The translations under genes were made by a program, and so were the position numbers. 42,684 nucleotides of DNA from IMG/VR virus record IMGVR_UViG_3300021960_010323, positions 1 through 42,684 of that record; one strand, given 5' to 3'. Each line of letters begins with the position of its first letter. Within the stretch, counting starts at the first letter, position 1. This document shows positions 22,188 through 29,546 of the stretch, piece after piece. The notes under the pieces are model-generated. The model was given only the letters and a program-made list of their open reading frames with translations, ran no database searches and had not been told where the DNA came from. Source of the stretch: a virus.

Positions 22188-22782
22188 CGTAAGCTCCTAT
22201 CCTACCGTTTACGTCTGGGCACTCTACATACCGATACCCGTCTGGAGGATCAATATGATCACCTTCCCAAACAGGTATAAAGACATTATTATTATAAGAA
22301 AAATCTGGATTTTTTCTAATATGAATTTCGATTAGTTTGTTGCCAATAAATTCACAATTAATATTAGGTTTATCTCTAAAATTAATTAGTATGTGAGGAA
22401 AAGGAAAGTCTTTTTTGACAGTTATCCATTTATTCCATTTAGTTATATCTTTATTATGAATACCTTGAGTCACTCTTTTGAGTTTACCGTATTCATAATC
22501 TACAGAATAATGATTACCTCTAAAAACTTGGCACCAAAAATGACCTATAGGAAGATCATCAGTGTAATCTTCTAACCACATAAACTTAGCTCCTAAGCCT
22601 AATCCTAAAAAGTTTATTGCTGGTCTTACAATATAATTATTAGGTTTAGGAACATTTACTCCTACAGGGCCGCATCTATAACCCATCATACAAGATATTT
22701 GTAGTTTGTTATAAACCCACAATTCATCAGGAGACAAATCATAAAATTCTTTATCAAAGTCTTTTTGATTCATTATTCCCAA
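22174..22782 (-). CDS. Hypothetical protein, 202 residues
   Basis: Rich in Trp, Tyr and Asn with mixed alpha/beta pattern (GLGLGAKFMWLEDYTDDLPI, then FPFPHILINFRDKPNINCEF). No family recognised. Overlaps gp41 (10 bases) and RNase H (14 bases), so it belongs to the replication transcript. Confidence 0.6.
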   Translation of the reverse strand: MGIMNQKDFDKEFYDLSPDELWVYNKLQISCMMGYRCGPVGVNVPKPNNYIVRPAINFLGLGLGAKFMWLEDYTDDLPIGHFWCQVFRGNHYSVDYEYGKLKRVTQGIHNKDITKWNKWITVKKDFPFPHILINFRDKPNINCEFIGNKLIEIHIRKNPDFSYNNNVFIPVWEGDHIDPPDGYRYVECPDVNGRIGAYVDIT

Positions 22783-24146
22783 TTAATGTCCATAATAGGC
22801 TTTGTATCTGTAGAAGTGTTTACCATAGCATCGTTTTGAGCTTCAATAGATGAAGGTTGATTAGGAAGATCAGTAACTCTCATTTTAGCATAGTCAACAT
22901 TTAATAACCAATTACGTCTGTCAGAAGGATCACCGTATCTGTTTTTAAGCTGAGTAAATCTAATCATGCTTTCATCTCTAAGCTTATCAGTAGTAGTCAT
23001 AGCAAAAAAATAATCAGCTGTCATAGGAAGACCAAACGATTCTGATACTGATGTAATTTCTACATCTGCATCACTAAAACCTTGACGGTTAGTCTGAGTA
23101 GCAGTTAATACAGGAACATCAAACTCCATAGCTAAAGCTCTTAATTCTTCAGCAGTAGATTTAATTTGTTCATATGAATTAGCTTGTTTATTCGCGCTCA
23201 TAGATTGACAAATATTAAGATAATCAATACAAACAAGGTCAGGTATAAAATTTTTCTTTTGCTTAAGTTCTTTGAGCAAAGCTCTAATATGACCTGCATG
23301 CGCAGATTTAGTAGGATACTCTTTAACAACCAACTGGCCTTTAGTTTTCATTTTAAGATTATCAAACCGTTTCATAAATGAATCTTTAGCAATAACTTCT
23401 AATTCTTCGTTATTAAGATTAAGCAAGTTCTGGTCTATTCGTTGAGCAATCTTTTCTTCTGCCATCTCCATAGTAACATATAATACATTGTGACCTGATT
23501 CTACAAGGTTAGAAGTCATAGAACACATAAACAAAGATTTACCAACACCTGTACCAGCCATAATAACACCTAGAGTCTTAGAAGGAAAACCACCTCTAAG
23601 AATATAATCCATATGTTCTAAACCAGACGGTATTTTAAGCTCTTTACGATTATAAAATTCCCATCTATCGTCTGCTTCTTCAACATAATCGTGACCTACA
23701 GATTTATCAAATGATGTAGAAATAGCTTGAGTGAGCAATTCAGGAAGAGCAGACATAGGAGTTTTCTTATCTTCTCCTCCTATAACATTTACTGCTTTAT
23801 ACACTGCATTGACTATAGCTCTTTCTTGACACCACTGTTCAGTTTTATTAACTAGAAACTCTACTTTAGAAATAGGTTCTACATCAGCATTAAGCAGCTT
23901 CATAGATTCATTATACACTGACTCCGTAAGATCATTGCGAGATTCGAGCTCTATTTTAATAGCTGCAGCTTTAGGAGCATTATTATAGCTACTATAATAA
24001 TTATAAATTTCTTCGAATATTATACTTTCGTGCTTGTCTATAAAATATTCTTTTTTTAGGAAGGGTAATACTTTTTGACAAAACTCATCACTCTTGAGTA
24101 AGTTATAAATAATTCCTTTTCTTAGTTCTGGTGAGTCAATTGCCAA
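22773..24146 (-). CDS. 41: Replicative DNA helicase gp41 (DnaB-like)
   Basis: 457 residues, as T4 gp41 (475). An N-terminal helical domain (1-150) precedes the RecA-like ATPase with Walker A GTGVGKS at 198-204, the Walker B-like DLVCIDYLNICQS, and the DnaB C-terminal part LTATQTNRQGF and SVSESFGLPMTADYF. It unwinds DNA and works with the gp61 primase. The 5' end overlaps the KDO gene by 25 bases. Confidence 0.95.
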   Translation of the reverse strand: MAIDSPELRKGIIYNLLKSDEFCQKVLPFLKKEYFIDKHESIIFEEIYNYYSSYNNAPKAAAIKIELESRNDLTESVYNESMKLLNADVEPISKVEFLVNKTEQWCQERAIVNAVYKAVNVIGGEDKKTPMSALPELLTQAISTSFDKSVGHDYVEEADDRWEFYNRKELKIPSGLEHMDYILRGGFPSKTLGVIMAGTGVGKSLFMCSMTSNLVESGHNVLYVTMEMAEEKIAQRIDQNLLNLNNEELEVIAKDSFMKRFDNLKMKTKGQLVVKEYPTKSAHAGHIRALLKELKQKKNFIPDLVCIDYLNICQSMSANKQANSYEQIKSTAEELRALAMEFDVPVLTATQTNRQGFSDADVEITSVSESFGLPMTADYFFAMTTTDKLRDESMIRFTQLKNRYGDPSDRRNWLLNVDYAKMRVTDLPNQPSSIEAQNDAMVNTSTDTKPIMDINWE

Positions 24147-24796
24147 TTAGTTAGATCCTCTTTAGTATTAATTTCAGCACAAGGTTCATTAGTATGAACT
24201 ACACCGATTTGATAGCCGTTCTGTAACCATCTTAATTGTTCTAGTGATTCATACATTTCAGGTTCGTATACAGTAAGATAATTATAAGCCATAAGCGCAG
24301 ATTTTTTATAAGCATATATACCTAAATGCCAGTCTCCATAACCTGTTATTCCTCTAGCAAACCATTGAGCTGTCATTAAGTTATGAACCATCTTAACTGA
24401 ATTAGGATCTTGCCTTTGCTTATCGTTAAAATGAGTATAAACAGTAGCTACATCATAGTTAAGTAATCTACCAATTAACATATCAAACACAGGAGGAACA
24501 TCAATCATGTCTCCTTGTACGTTAATAATATTTTCGTAATCTAGATCTTTAGCAGCTTCAGCAACTCTAGCTGTTCCGTTTACACAATTAGAGCTAGTCA
24601 AAATAGCTTTACCTGGAAACAGAGATGCAATCTTTTTACTATCTGTAGCTACATAGACGTCTTCTTTATCATGAAAGCAACAACACCAGTGATGCACTCT
24701 CTGAATAAGAGAATGCTCTTTAGTTACTTTAGCTAACATCTTTTCTGGAAACCTAGTCGATTCAAGTCTTGCTGGTATTACTATCGCTGTTTTCAT
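24122..24796 (-). CDS. kdsB: CMP-KDO synthetase (KdsB-like cytidylyltransferase)
   Basis: 224 residues (E. coli KdsB 248). The N-terminal IPARLESTRFPEKML is the KdsB nucleotide-binding motif. GTARVAEAA and NVQGDMIDVPP follow as expected, and HLGIYAYKKS with ESLEQLRWLQNG matches the sugar-side signature. KdsB makes CMP-KDO for lipopolysaccharide core. Here it sits between uvsX and gp41, an unusual place. With the phosphomannomutase at 2755 it hints at envelope sugar change or a sugar modification; neither is shown. Confidence 0.88.
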   Translation of the reverse strand: MKTAIVIPARLESTRFPEKMLAKVTKEHSLIQRVHHWCCCFHDKEDVYVATDSKKIASLFPGKAILTSSNCVNGTARVAEAAKDLDYENIINVQGDMIDVPPVFDMLIGRLLNYDVATVYTHFNDKQRQDPNSVKMVHNLMTAQWFARGITGYGDWHLGIYAYKKSALMAYNYLTVYEPEMYESLEQLRWLQNGYQIGVVHTNEPCAEINTKEDLTNWQLTHQN

Positions 24797-25040
24797 TATT
24801 AACCGTTTCTGTTATAATATCTCTAATTATAGAACCTGATAATTTTTCAAACGAATTAATGTCTTCAGGAACATCACCTAAAAATTCTGTAGTAAATGTT
24901 AAGAGACCATCATCATTTTCTAATTTCATATCTACAGGACGCCAGATTGTGTTTTTAAACTTACCGGTCTTAATTTTAATCCATTCGCCTCCGTTAGGAT
25001 CTTTAAAAGGCTCAAAGTTCTTCGGATTCGGCTTCATCAT
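24762..25040 (-). CDS. Hypothetical protein between uvsX and kdsB
   Basis: 92 residues starting MMKPNPKNFEPFKDPNGGEW, with a basic beta part and an acidic Asn/Ser-rich tail. It overlaps uvsX by 29 bases and kdsB by 35. No family recognised. Confidence 0.6.
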   Translation of the reverse strand: MMKPNPKNFEPFKDPNGGEWIKIKTGKFKNTIWRPVDMKLENDDGLLTFTTEFLGDVPEDINSFEKLSGSIIRDIITETVNNENSDSNTSKT

Positions 25041-26082
25041 CTACCTCTTCTGGCTCTTCTATAACAGCTCTTACTTCACTAATAGAAAAACGCTTTTTAA
25101 TTGCATCTGCAAAACCAGCTTTAAACATTGGAAGCCAAAACTCTGCTGTGTCTGTATCTTTACGACGTTTTTTGTCTCTAATAACTTCGCCTGTAGATGG
25201 ATCAATACCTTCAAACCATCCATTAGCAGGTTTTTGAATCCAACCAATCTCAATACCCACATCTAACAAACCAGACCATTTGTTGATACCTCCTTCCCAA
25301 CTAATTGATAGTGGAAGGCGTGTCTTTTCTCTTACAAAACGAGACTTATCAACACCAATCATAAAGTTATAACCTGAGACTTCTTTACCATCTTTTTCTT
25401 GTTGGCGACCCATAAAGAAAATCTGATTAGCAGAGTAATAGATACCGGTACCTCCAGACATAATCTCCTTAGGAAATAATCCAATTTCTTGATATGTATG
25501 GTTAATAACAAGCATAGGTATATCACGAGTGGTAAGATAAGGAGTACAAATACGGAATAGAGATTTAAGCGCTTTCGCTCTAGACATATCAGCTACAGAC
25601 TTCTCATTAAGAGCATCTTCTAATTCTTTCTTAGATGCTAAGTTACCAACTGAGTCAATAACAATAGCAACTTTATCACCTCGTTCAATATTCTCTAATT
25701 GACGAGTAATATCAAATTTAAGCTGCTCTACGTGCTCAACCGGGGTATGAAGTACTCGCTCTGGGTCTACATTCATAGATTTTAGATATTCTGGTGTAAT
25801 ACCAAACTCTGTATCATAAAGTAGACATACAGCGTCGCTATGCTTTTTTAAATAAGCGCCTGTCATAAGCAGGGCGAGATTAGATTTAAAATGTTTAGAT
25901 GGACCTGCAATAACTGTAAGACCAGAAGTCAAACCACCATCTACAGAACCTGATAAAGCAACGTTCAAAATAGGAACGTCTGTTGGACACATATCTTTTT
26001 TATTGAATAGTTGAGATTTAGATAAAACCTCAGATTGTTTTACAGTTGAAGTTTTCTTCAACTTACTTAATAGATCACTCAT
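25012..26082 (-). CDS. uvsX: UvsX RecA-like recombinase
   Basis: 356 residues, near T4 UvsX (391). Walker A GPSKHFKS at 60-67, with the aspartate of the Walker B strand in KVAIVIDSVGNLAS. The phage recombinase signature continues with NHTYQEIGLFPKEIMSGGTG. It forms filaments on single-stranded DNA for recombination-dependent replication. The C-terminus is strongly acidic (EEPEEVDDEAESEEL), as seen in RecA-family tails. CTAGGAGAAAAA precedes the ATG. Confidence 0.95.
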   Translation of the reverse strand: MSDLLSKLKKTSTVKQSEVLSKSQLFNKKDMCPTDVPILNVALSGSVDGGLTSGLTVIAGPSKHFKSNLALLMTGAYLKKHSDAVCLLYDTEFGITPEYLKSMNVDPERVLHTPVEHVEQLKFDITRQLENIERGDKVAIVIDSVGNLASKKELEDALNEKSVADMSRAKALKSLFRICTPYLTTRDIPMLVINHTYQEIGLFPKEIMSGGTGIYYSANQIFFMGRQQEKDGKEVSGYNFMIGVDKSRFVREKTRLPLSISWEGGINKWSGLLDVGIEIGWIQKPANGWFEGIDPSTGEVIRDKKRRKDTDTAEFWLPMFKAGFADAIKKRFSISEVRAVIEEPEEVDDEAESEEL

Positions 26083-26134
26083 TTTTTCTCCTAGCTGTTT
26101 TACTTAACAGGTGCTACCTGATTACATTATATAT

Positions 26135-26320
26135 TTAATCGTTAAATTTTTCTTCGACTGATTTAATATGCTTACATTTACGATAAGCAACACAAGAGCA
26201 TTCAAAGCCCCAGTTAGTCATTTCAACATGATATTGATCACCTTTAGAGCCTGTAACAGGCCAGCGAACACCAATTAGATGATGACCACGAGTTTCTATA
26301 TTTTCTGCTTGATGTGCCAT
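26135..26320 (-). CDS. Small SWIM-type zinc finger protein
   Basis: 61 residues. The motif CSCVAYRKCKHIKSV has the SWIM spacing (Cys-x-Cys, then Cys-x-His). SWIM domains bind DNA or proteins in recombination and repair; placement just upstream of uvsX fits a recombination accessory. The start ATG has GGAGG upstream. Confidence 0.7.
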   Translation of the reverse strand: MAHQAENIETRGHHLIGVRWPVTGSKGDQYHVEMTNWGFECSCVAYRKCKHIKSVEEKFND

Positions 26321-26359
26321 AATATACCTCCTGCTTTCTACATTACTATTATAGCAGGT

Positions 26360-26388
26360 ATTGTAGTATTTTTATGTTATTTTGTTAA
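26360..26388 (-). promoter_or_regulatory. Sigma-70-type promoter upstream of SWIM/uvsX
   Basis: TTAACA (26383-26388) and TACAAT (26360-26365) spaced by 17 bases; a second TATAAT lies at 26348-26353. It reads into the SWIM protein and uvsX genes. Confidence 0.65.
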
Positions 26389-26543
26389 CCCGGATTTCTT
26401 ATAAAAGTGTCTGGTATATCTTTAGGAGTAATTTTACCACAATCACAACGAATACACACATCGTTAATACATTGATCACAATCTGGTTGATAGCAGTGAC
26501 ATTTGTGACCACATTTCTTGCAAGTTCTAGGATACCCGTGCAT
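26385..26543 (-). CDS. Cys-rich zinc-binding small protein
   Basis: 52 residues from ATG 26543, which has GGAGG four bases upstream; a longer frame to 26576 lacks a ribosome site. Nine cysteines occur as CKKCGHKCHCYQPDCDQCIN followed by CIRCDCGK, suggesting one or two zinc knuckles or ribbons. Function unknown. Confidence 0.6.
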   Translation of the reverse strand: MHGYPRTCKKCGHKCHCYQPDCDQCINDVCIRCDCGKITPKDIPDTFIRNPG

Positions 26544-26557
26544 TAGACCTCCATAAA

Positions 26558-26583
26558 ATAAGGAGCAGTTACCCACTCCTTAT
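26558..26583 (-). other. Hairpin in the leader of the Cys-rich gene
   Basis: ATAAGGAG and CTCCTTAT form a perfect 8-bp stem with a 10-base loop; the minus-strand sequence AATAAATATAAGGAG overlaps a late-promoter-like motif. It may act as a terminator for the micro-ORFs or as a leader hairpin. Confidence 0.4.
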
Positions 26584-26588
26584 ATTTA

Positions 26589-26630
26589 TTATGCTAATTT
26601 ATCATTTTCTTCTTCTGTATAAGGCCACAT
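26589..26630 (-). CDS. 13-residue micro-ORF MWPYTEEENDKLA
   Basis: A complete 13-codon frame coupled (TAATG) to the gene upstream, with AGGA 8 bases before. Short peptides beginning MWPYTxEE are something I recall in marine T4-like phages, which suggests selection on the peptide. Function unknown. Confidence 0.45.
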   Translation of the reverse strand: MWPYTEEENDKLA

Positions 26631-26737
26631 TAGTTAATCCTGTTAACCTGTGCAGAAAGTAGTTTCTCTACTTCCCAAATAGAGTCTGGAGAACAACCGG
26701 CTTTTTTAAAGAAATATTTCCATAAATTATTTACCAT
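26630..26737 (-). CDS. 35-residue micro-ORF
   Basis: Starts MVNNLWKYFFKKAGCSPDSI and ends with a helix EVEKLLSAQV. Its ATG overlaps the end of the 78-residue gene and its stop overlaps the next ATG, so three small frames are translationally chained. Function unknown. Confidence 0.5.
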   Translation of the reverse strand: MVNNLWKYFFKKAGCSPDSIWEVEKLLSAQVNRIN

Positions 26738-26963
26738 AAATGCGCTCCATAGTCTTTCTATTCAATTCAGCTAACAAACTATAATAAGTATGTTCCCTGT
26801 ATTCTGGAAGAAGTTGACGAGCAATTTGCTCGTTAGCAGCCATAGAGCGTGATATTTCTATCGCTTTACCTACTGCTTTCATGTGACCTATCATCCAAGC
26901 TGCAAACGCAGTAATAAATGATAATTTAAGAAGAGAATAACTTCTTAGTGCTAGTACTGTCAT
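26727..26963 (-). CDS. Small protein with N-terminal hydrophobic helix
   Basis: 78 residues from 26963, which overlaps the Hsp20 stop by 38 bases; internal ATGs at residues 24 and 28 are alternatives. LLKLSFITAFAAWMIGHM suggests a membrane anchor. The C-terminal half is helical and charged. No family recognised. Confidence 0.5.
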   Translation of the reverse strand: MTVLALRSYSLLKLSFITAFAAWMIGHMKAVGKAIEISRSMAANEQIARQLLPEYREHTYYSLLAELNRKTMERIYGK

Positions 26964-27393
26964 TTTTAATCCCCTTTATATGACTATTGATTTGAATTGT
27001 CTGGGGACGCTTCTCTTCAGGTAGGACTACTTCGAGGCCAATCGCAAGTATTCCATCCTTCATTTCAGCTCCTCGTACCTCAGTATATTCTGAGAGACGA
27101 AATGACTTTTTGAACTTCCGAGCAGAGATACCTTTGTGAAGATACTTCTCTTGTTCTCTACGCTGCTCACGTTGAGCAGTTACAGTCAAGATATGATCTT
27201 TCACTTCAATAGTAACATCTTTTTCGGTAAATCCAGCAACGGCTAATTCCACAATATACTGAAATTCGTTTTCACGAACAACATTATGTGGTGGATAAGT
27301 ATCTTTAGCTTGGCTGTGGATTGATTCGAGTTGATCGAAAATACGATCGAACCCAATAAATGCCTGTCTAGGCAATGCATAAGTTCCTGTCAT
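26926..27393 (-). CDS. Hsp20 small heat-shock chaperone
   Basis: 155 residues with the alpha-crystallin domain at about 38-140. YIVELAVAGFTEKDVTIEV, a long loop, RKFKKSFRLSE and MKDGILAIGLEV are typical strands. Small heat-shock proteins are common in cyanophages and other marine T4-like phages, where they may protect folding of virion proteins. A TATAAATA late motif lies 56 bases upstream. Confidence 0.92.
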   Translation of the reverse strand: MTGTYALPRQAFIGFDRIFDQLESIHSQAKDTYPPHNVVRENEFQYIVELAVAGFTEKDVTIEVKDHILTVTAQREQRREQEKYLHKGISARKFKKSFRLSEYTEVRGAEMKDGILAIGLEVVLPEEKRPQTIQINSHIKGIKNDSTSTKKLFSS

Positions 27394-27448
27394 GTTAACC
27401 TCCGTTTTATGGACAGTTTATATAGACTCGATTTATCGACGTCTAATA

Positions 27449-27456
27449 TATTTATA
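27449..27456 (-). promoter_or_regulatory. T4-type late promoter motif for hsp20
   Basis: Exact TATAAATA on the minus strand just after the tmRNA terminator and 56 bases before the Hsp20 start, in otherwise gene-free DNA, a sensible place for a late promoter. Confidence 0.6.
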
Positions 27457-27460
27457 ATAG

Positions 27461-27495
27461 AAAAAAAGGATTTTTTCTGTTGCCAGGAAAAACCC
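27461..27495 (-). terminator. Rho-independent terminator of tmRNA
   Basis: On the minus strand, GGTTTTTCCTG-GCAA-CAGAAAAAATCC folds into a stem capped by a GNRA-type GCAA loop and is followed by seven T. Confidence 0.85.
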
Positions 27496-27499
27496 TCTC

Positions 27500-27845
27500 A
27501 AAAAACCCCGCTAGTAGTACTTAACTCTACTAGGCGATTGCTGCAAGAGCCTGAGCAGAAGAAGAAATAGTTTCTTTCTTCACGCTAAGGATTGAAGCGA
27601 AAGTAGACTTGCGTTTTGCAGTTACTTTAAATGTACTTCGATCTACGAATACCTTTACCACGTCTGTCGATCCTATTTCGCCCCCATCATAATTACTTAC
27701 CTAAATATTTCACTCTGCTTTTTTCTTTTTCAGCAAGCCACTTTTCAAACCAATTTTTAATTAATTTAAACATATACAACTCTAAGTAATTATGGTGGAG
27801 GCGGTGGGTACTGCCCCCACGTCCAGCCCGTCTATTCTATACACG
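27500..27845 (-). ncRNA. ssrA: Circularly permuted two-piece tmRNA (alphaproteobacterial type)
   Basis: Reading the minus strand, the acceptor piece comes first and ends CGCCTCCACCA (27793-27803); a 107-base intervening segment follows; the coding piece then starts GGGGGCGAAATAGGATCGAC (mature 5' end 27685). GGGGGCG pairs with CGCCTCC as the acceptor stem, and CCA is encoded. A T-stem GTGGG/CCCAC has the unusual loop GGCAGTA. The coding piece holds a pseudoknot (GTA-TTCG/CGAA-G-TAC; loop TAGAT with ATTTA), 8 bases before the GCA resume codon. The tag frame has 29 codons, begins AKRKSTF and ends ALAAIA before TAG TAG inside a 7-bp hairpin (27511-27533). tmRNA with SmpB rescues stalled ribosomes. 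Confidence 0.92.
27693..27773 (-). CDS. Possible 26-residue ORF inside the tmRNA intervening segment
   Basis: A frame starting MFKLIKNWFEKWLAEKEKSR lies wholly in the segment that would be cut from the tmRNA precursor. It looks like an amphipathic basic helix and has no clear ribosome site. It may be chance. Confidence 0.3.
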   Translation of the reverse strand: MFKLIKNWFEKWLAEKEKSRVKYLGK

Positions 27846-27870
27846 ATCATCACTCTTGTACCTTGTATTT

Positions 27871-27876
27871 ATTATA
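27871..27876 (-). promoter_or_regulatory. Probable -10 box of the tmRNA promoter
   Basis: TATAAT on the minus strand about 26 bases before the acceptor piece; no good -35 is seen. It lies in the upstream region of the divergent plus-strand gene. Confidence 0.45.
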
Positions 27877-27897
27877 GAGCAACATGATAAATATTTT

Positions 27898-28266
27898 ATG
27901 AGAAAGCGAAAAAAAACACCTCCTAAGGTGCATAGAGTATATTGTACATACTTCCCAGATGGTAGATACTATATTGGTTATTCTGGTAAAACAGATAAAC
28001 AATTCGAAAAGTATTTCGGATCCTCGACAATTGTTAAAGAATATGAAGGAAAGTTGGTAAAAGAAACCATCAAAGCATATGATCAAAAATCATATGCTAA
28101 GATGGCTGAATTTTTACTACAATGGCAGCAAAGAGAAGATCCTCTTTGCTTAAATGATATGATCAATATTAGGCTGAGGATGACTCATTTAACAAATTTT
28201 GAACCGTTAAATTGGTATCCAAAATGCCAACAGCAGCTTCAATTTTGTCTTGACGATCAGCAATAG
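27898..28266 (+). CDS. GIY-YIG endonuclease-like protein
   Basis: The only convincing plus-strand gene. 122 residues from ATG 27898; an upstream in-frame start at 27856 overlaps the tmRNA promoter. VYCTYFPDGRYYIGYSGK is the GIY-YIG core, followed by KYFGSSTIV, a probable catalytic Glu in MAEFLLQ and LCLNDMIN, as in phage Seg-type homing nucleases. Orientation opposite to all neighbours and location next to tmRNA suggest a mobile free-standing homing gene. Its last 98 bases overlap the opposite 79-residue gene. Confidence 0.75.
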   Translation: MRKRKKTPPKVHRVYCTYFPDGRYYIGYSGKTDKQFEKYFGSSTIVKEYEGKLVKETIKAYDQKSYAKMAEFLLQWQQREDPLCLNDMINIRLRMTHLTNFEPLNWYPKCQQQLQFCLDDQQ

Positions 28267-28408
28267 TAGCTAACAAAGTATCAATTTCTTCTGCATGTTG
28301 AGGGTGCTCACCAATACCTACACTATTATTCATATAGATACGGATAGTAGCTTGAGCTACAGCAATCTCACCTTCATATTTTTTAATTAAAGCTTCAAGC
28401 ATTTCCAT
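28169..28408 (-). CDS. Small hypothetical helical protein
   Basis: 79 residues, a predicted pair of helices (EALIKKYEGEIAVAQATIRI and IDTLLATIADRQDKIEAAVG). Its ATG overlaps the stop of the upstream 58-residue gene (TAATG), and its 3' end overlaps the plus-strand GIY-YIG gene. Function unknown. Confidence 0.65.
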   Translation of the reverse strand: MEMLEALIKKYEGEIAVAQATIRIYMNNSVGIGEHPQHAEEIDTLLATIADRQDKIEAAVGILDTNLTVQNLLNESSSA

Positions 28409-28584
28409 TACATATTATTCCTCTTCTCTTGGATCTCCGCTCTTCTCAACTTACAAAGTTTAGCAATTTCTCCTAGAGCTTTACGCGATGTAGTAGAAGC
28501 ACCTTTAATTCCTTTTTCATCAAATCGTTCTGCTTCAGTTAAATATTTTTCCATTTGTTCTTGAATTTGTTCATGTAAAGTCAT
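28408..28584 (-). CDS. Small helical basic protein, histone-H1-like motif
   Basis: 58 residues starting MTLHEQIQEQMEKYLTEAER. The part GASTTSRKALGEIAKLCKLR resembles the short basic SRARKALxEIxKLC proteins common in cyanophages, sometimes called histone-like. Starts as ATGA overlapping the nrdB stop. DNA binding is possible but unproven. Confidence 0.7.
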   Translation of the reverse strand: MTLHEQIQEQMEKYLTEAERFDEKGIKGASTTSRKALGEIAKLCKLRRAEIQEKRNNM

Positions 28585-29546
28585 GCAGCTGTCCTTTCAT
28601 ATGTTCCCCAACTTCCTTCCATACCAGTAACTGAATACTCTGTAACTCTTTTTTCAAAGAAATTATCGTGTGAAGTACCATTTAGAACCCAGTCAAGCCA
28701 TGAAATAGGATTGTCTTTGACGTTAAATTTAGGCTTCATTCCTAATTGTAGAAGTCTTCTATCTGCAATATGTCTGATATATTGCTTTACTTCTTTTTCT
28801 GTAAGACCTTCAATATTGTTGCCTTTGAAAGCAAGTTTAATAAACTTATCTTCTAACGCTACCTGGTCTTTAGACATTTGATAAATTTTAGATTTGAGCT
28901 CATCTGTAACAATTCTAGGATGTTCATCACAAAATGTTCTAAACAATTTAGCATTACCTTGAACGTGCATAGATTCGTCACGAATAGACCATTCAACAAT
29001 AGTACCCATACCCTTCATCTTACCGAACCGTTGAAAGTTAAGCAACATAACGAAAGAAGCAAAAAGTGACATACCTTCATTGAATACCGATTGTGCTAGT
29101 GCAAGTGCTAAACCTGTGTGTGTTGAAATATTATTGTCTTGCATGTATTCAATTTTATCTGCCATTTCAGAATACTCTAAAAACTTATGAAAATCTTCTT
29201 CAGGCAGCCCTAATGTATCGTTAAGAAGAGCATATGCTCTTTGATGAACACCTTCTCTATTAGCGAACGATGCAAGCATATTTCTAATTTCGTTATTTTT
29301 AAATTTAGGAATTAAAAAATCGTGATAGTTAGCTCCAACTTGAACGTCTGATTGTGTAAACAATCTAAGGATATGTGTAATAAATTCTTTTTCACCATCA
29401 TTTAATTTAGTGCGCCAATCTTGTACATCCTCTGACAATTCAGCTTCGTCTTCTACCCAATGAATTTCTTCATGTTTTTTGACTAAGTCTACAGCCCACG
29501 GGTAAAAAAATGGTTTATAAGTTTTAGATTCTTCTAGTAATGACAT
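28581..29546 (-). CDS. nrdB: Ribonucleotide reductase small subunit NrdB
   Basis: 321 residues. Di-iron ligands and radical Tyr are visible: Asp67 (QSDVQ), Glu98 and His101 in NREGVHQRAY, with the Tyr105 radical site at the E. coli Tyr122 position; later EGMSLFASF and the ESMHVQGN ligand helix. It is a class Ia-like tyrosyl-radical subunit. It is joined to NrdA by a 64-residue gene. Confidence 0.95.
   Translation of the reverse strand: MSLLEESKTYKPFFYPWAVDLVKKHEEIHWVEDEAELSEDVQDWRTKLNDGEKEFITHILRLFTQSDVQVGANYHDFLIPKFKNNEIRNMLASFANREGVHQRAYALLNDTLGLPEEDFHKFLEYSEMADKIEYMQDNNISTHTGLALALAQSVFNEGMSLFASFVMLLNFQRFGKMKGMGTIVEWSIRDESMHVQGNAKLFRTFCDEHPRIVTDELKSKIYQMSKDQVALEDKFIKLAFKGNNIEGLTEKEVKQYIRHIADRRLLQLGMKPKFNVKDNPISWLDWVLNGTSHDNFFEKRVTEYSVTGMEGSWGTYERTAA

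Noticed and set aside
24769-25266. 165-codon plus-strand open frame
   Set aside because: It lies opposite the confident uvsX and hypothetical genes and has a composition typical of an antisense shadow.
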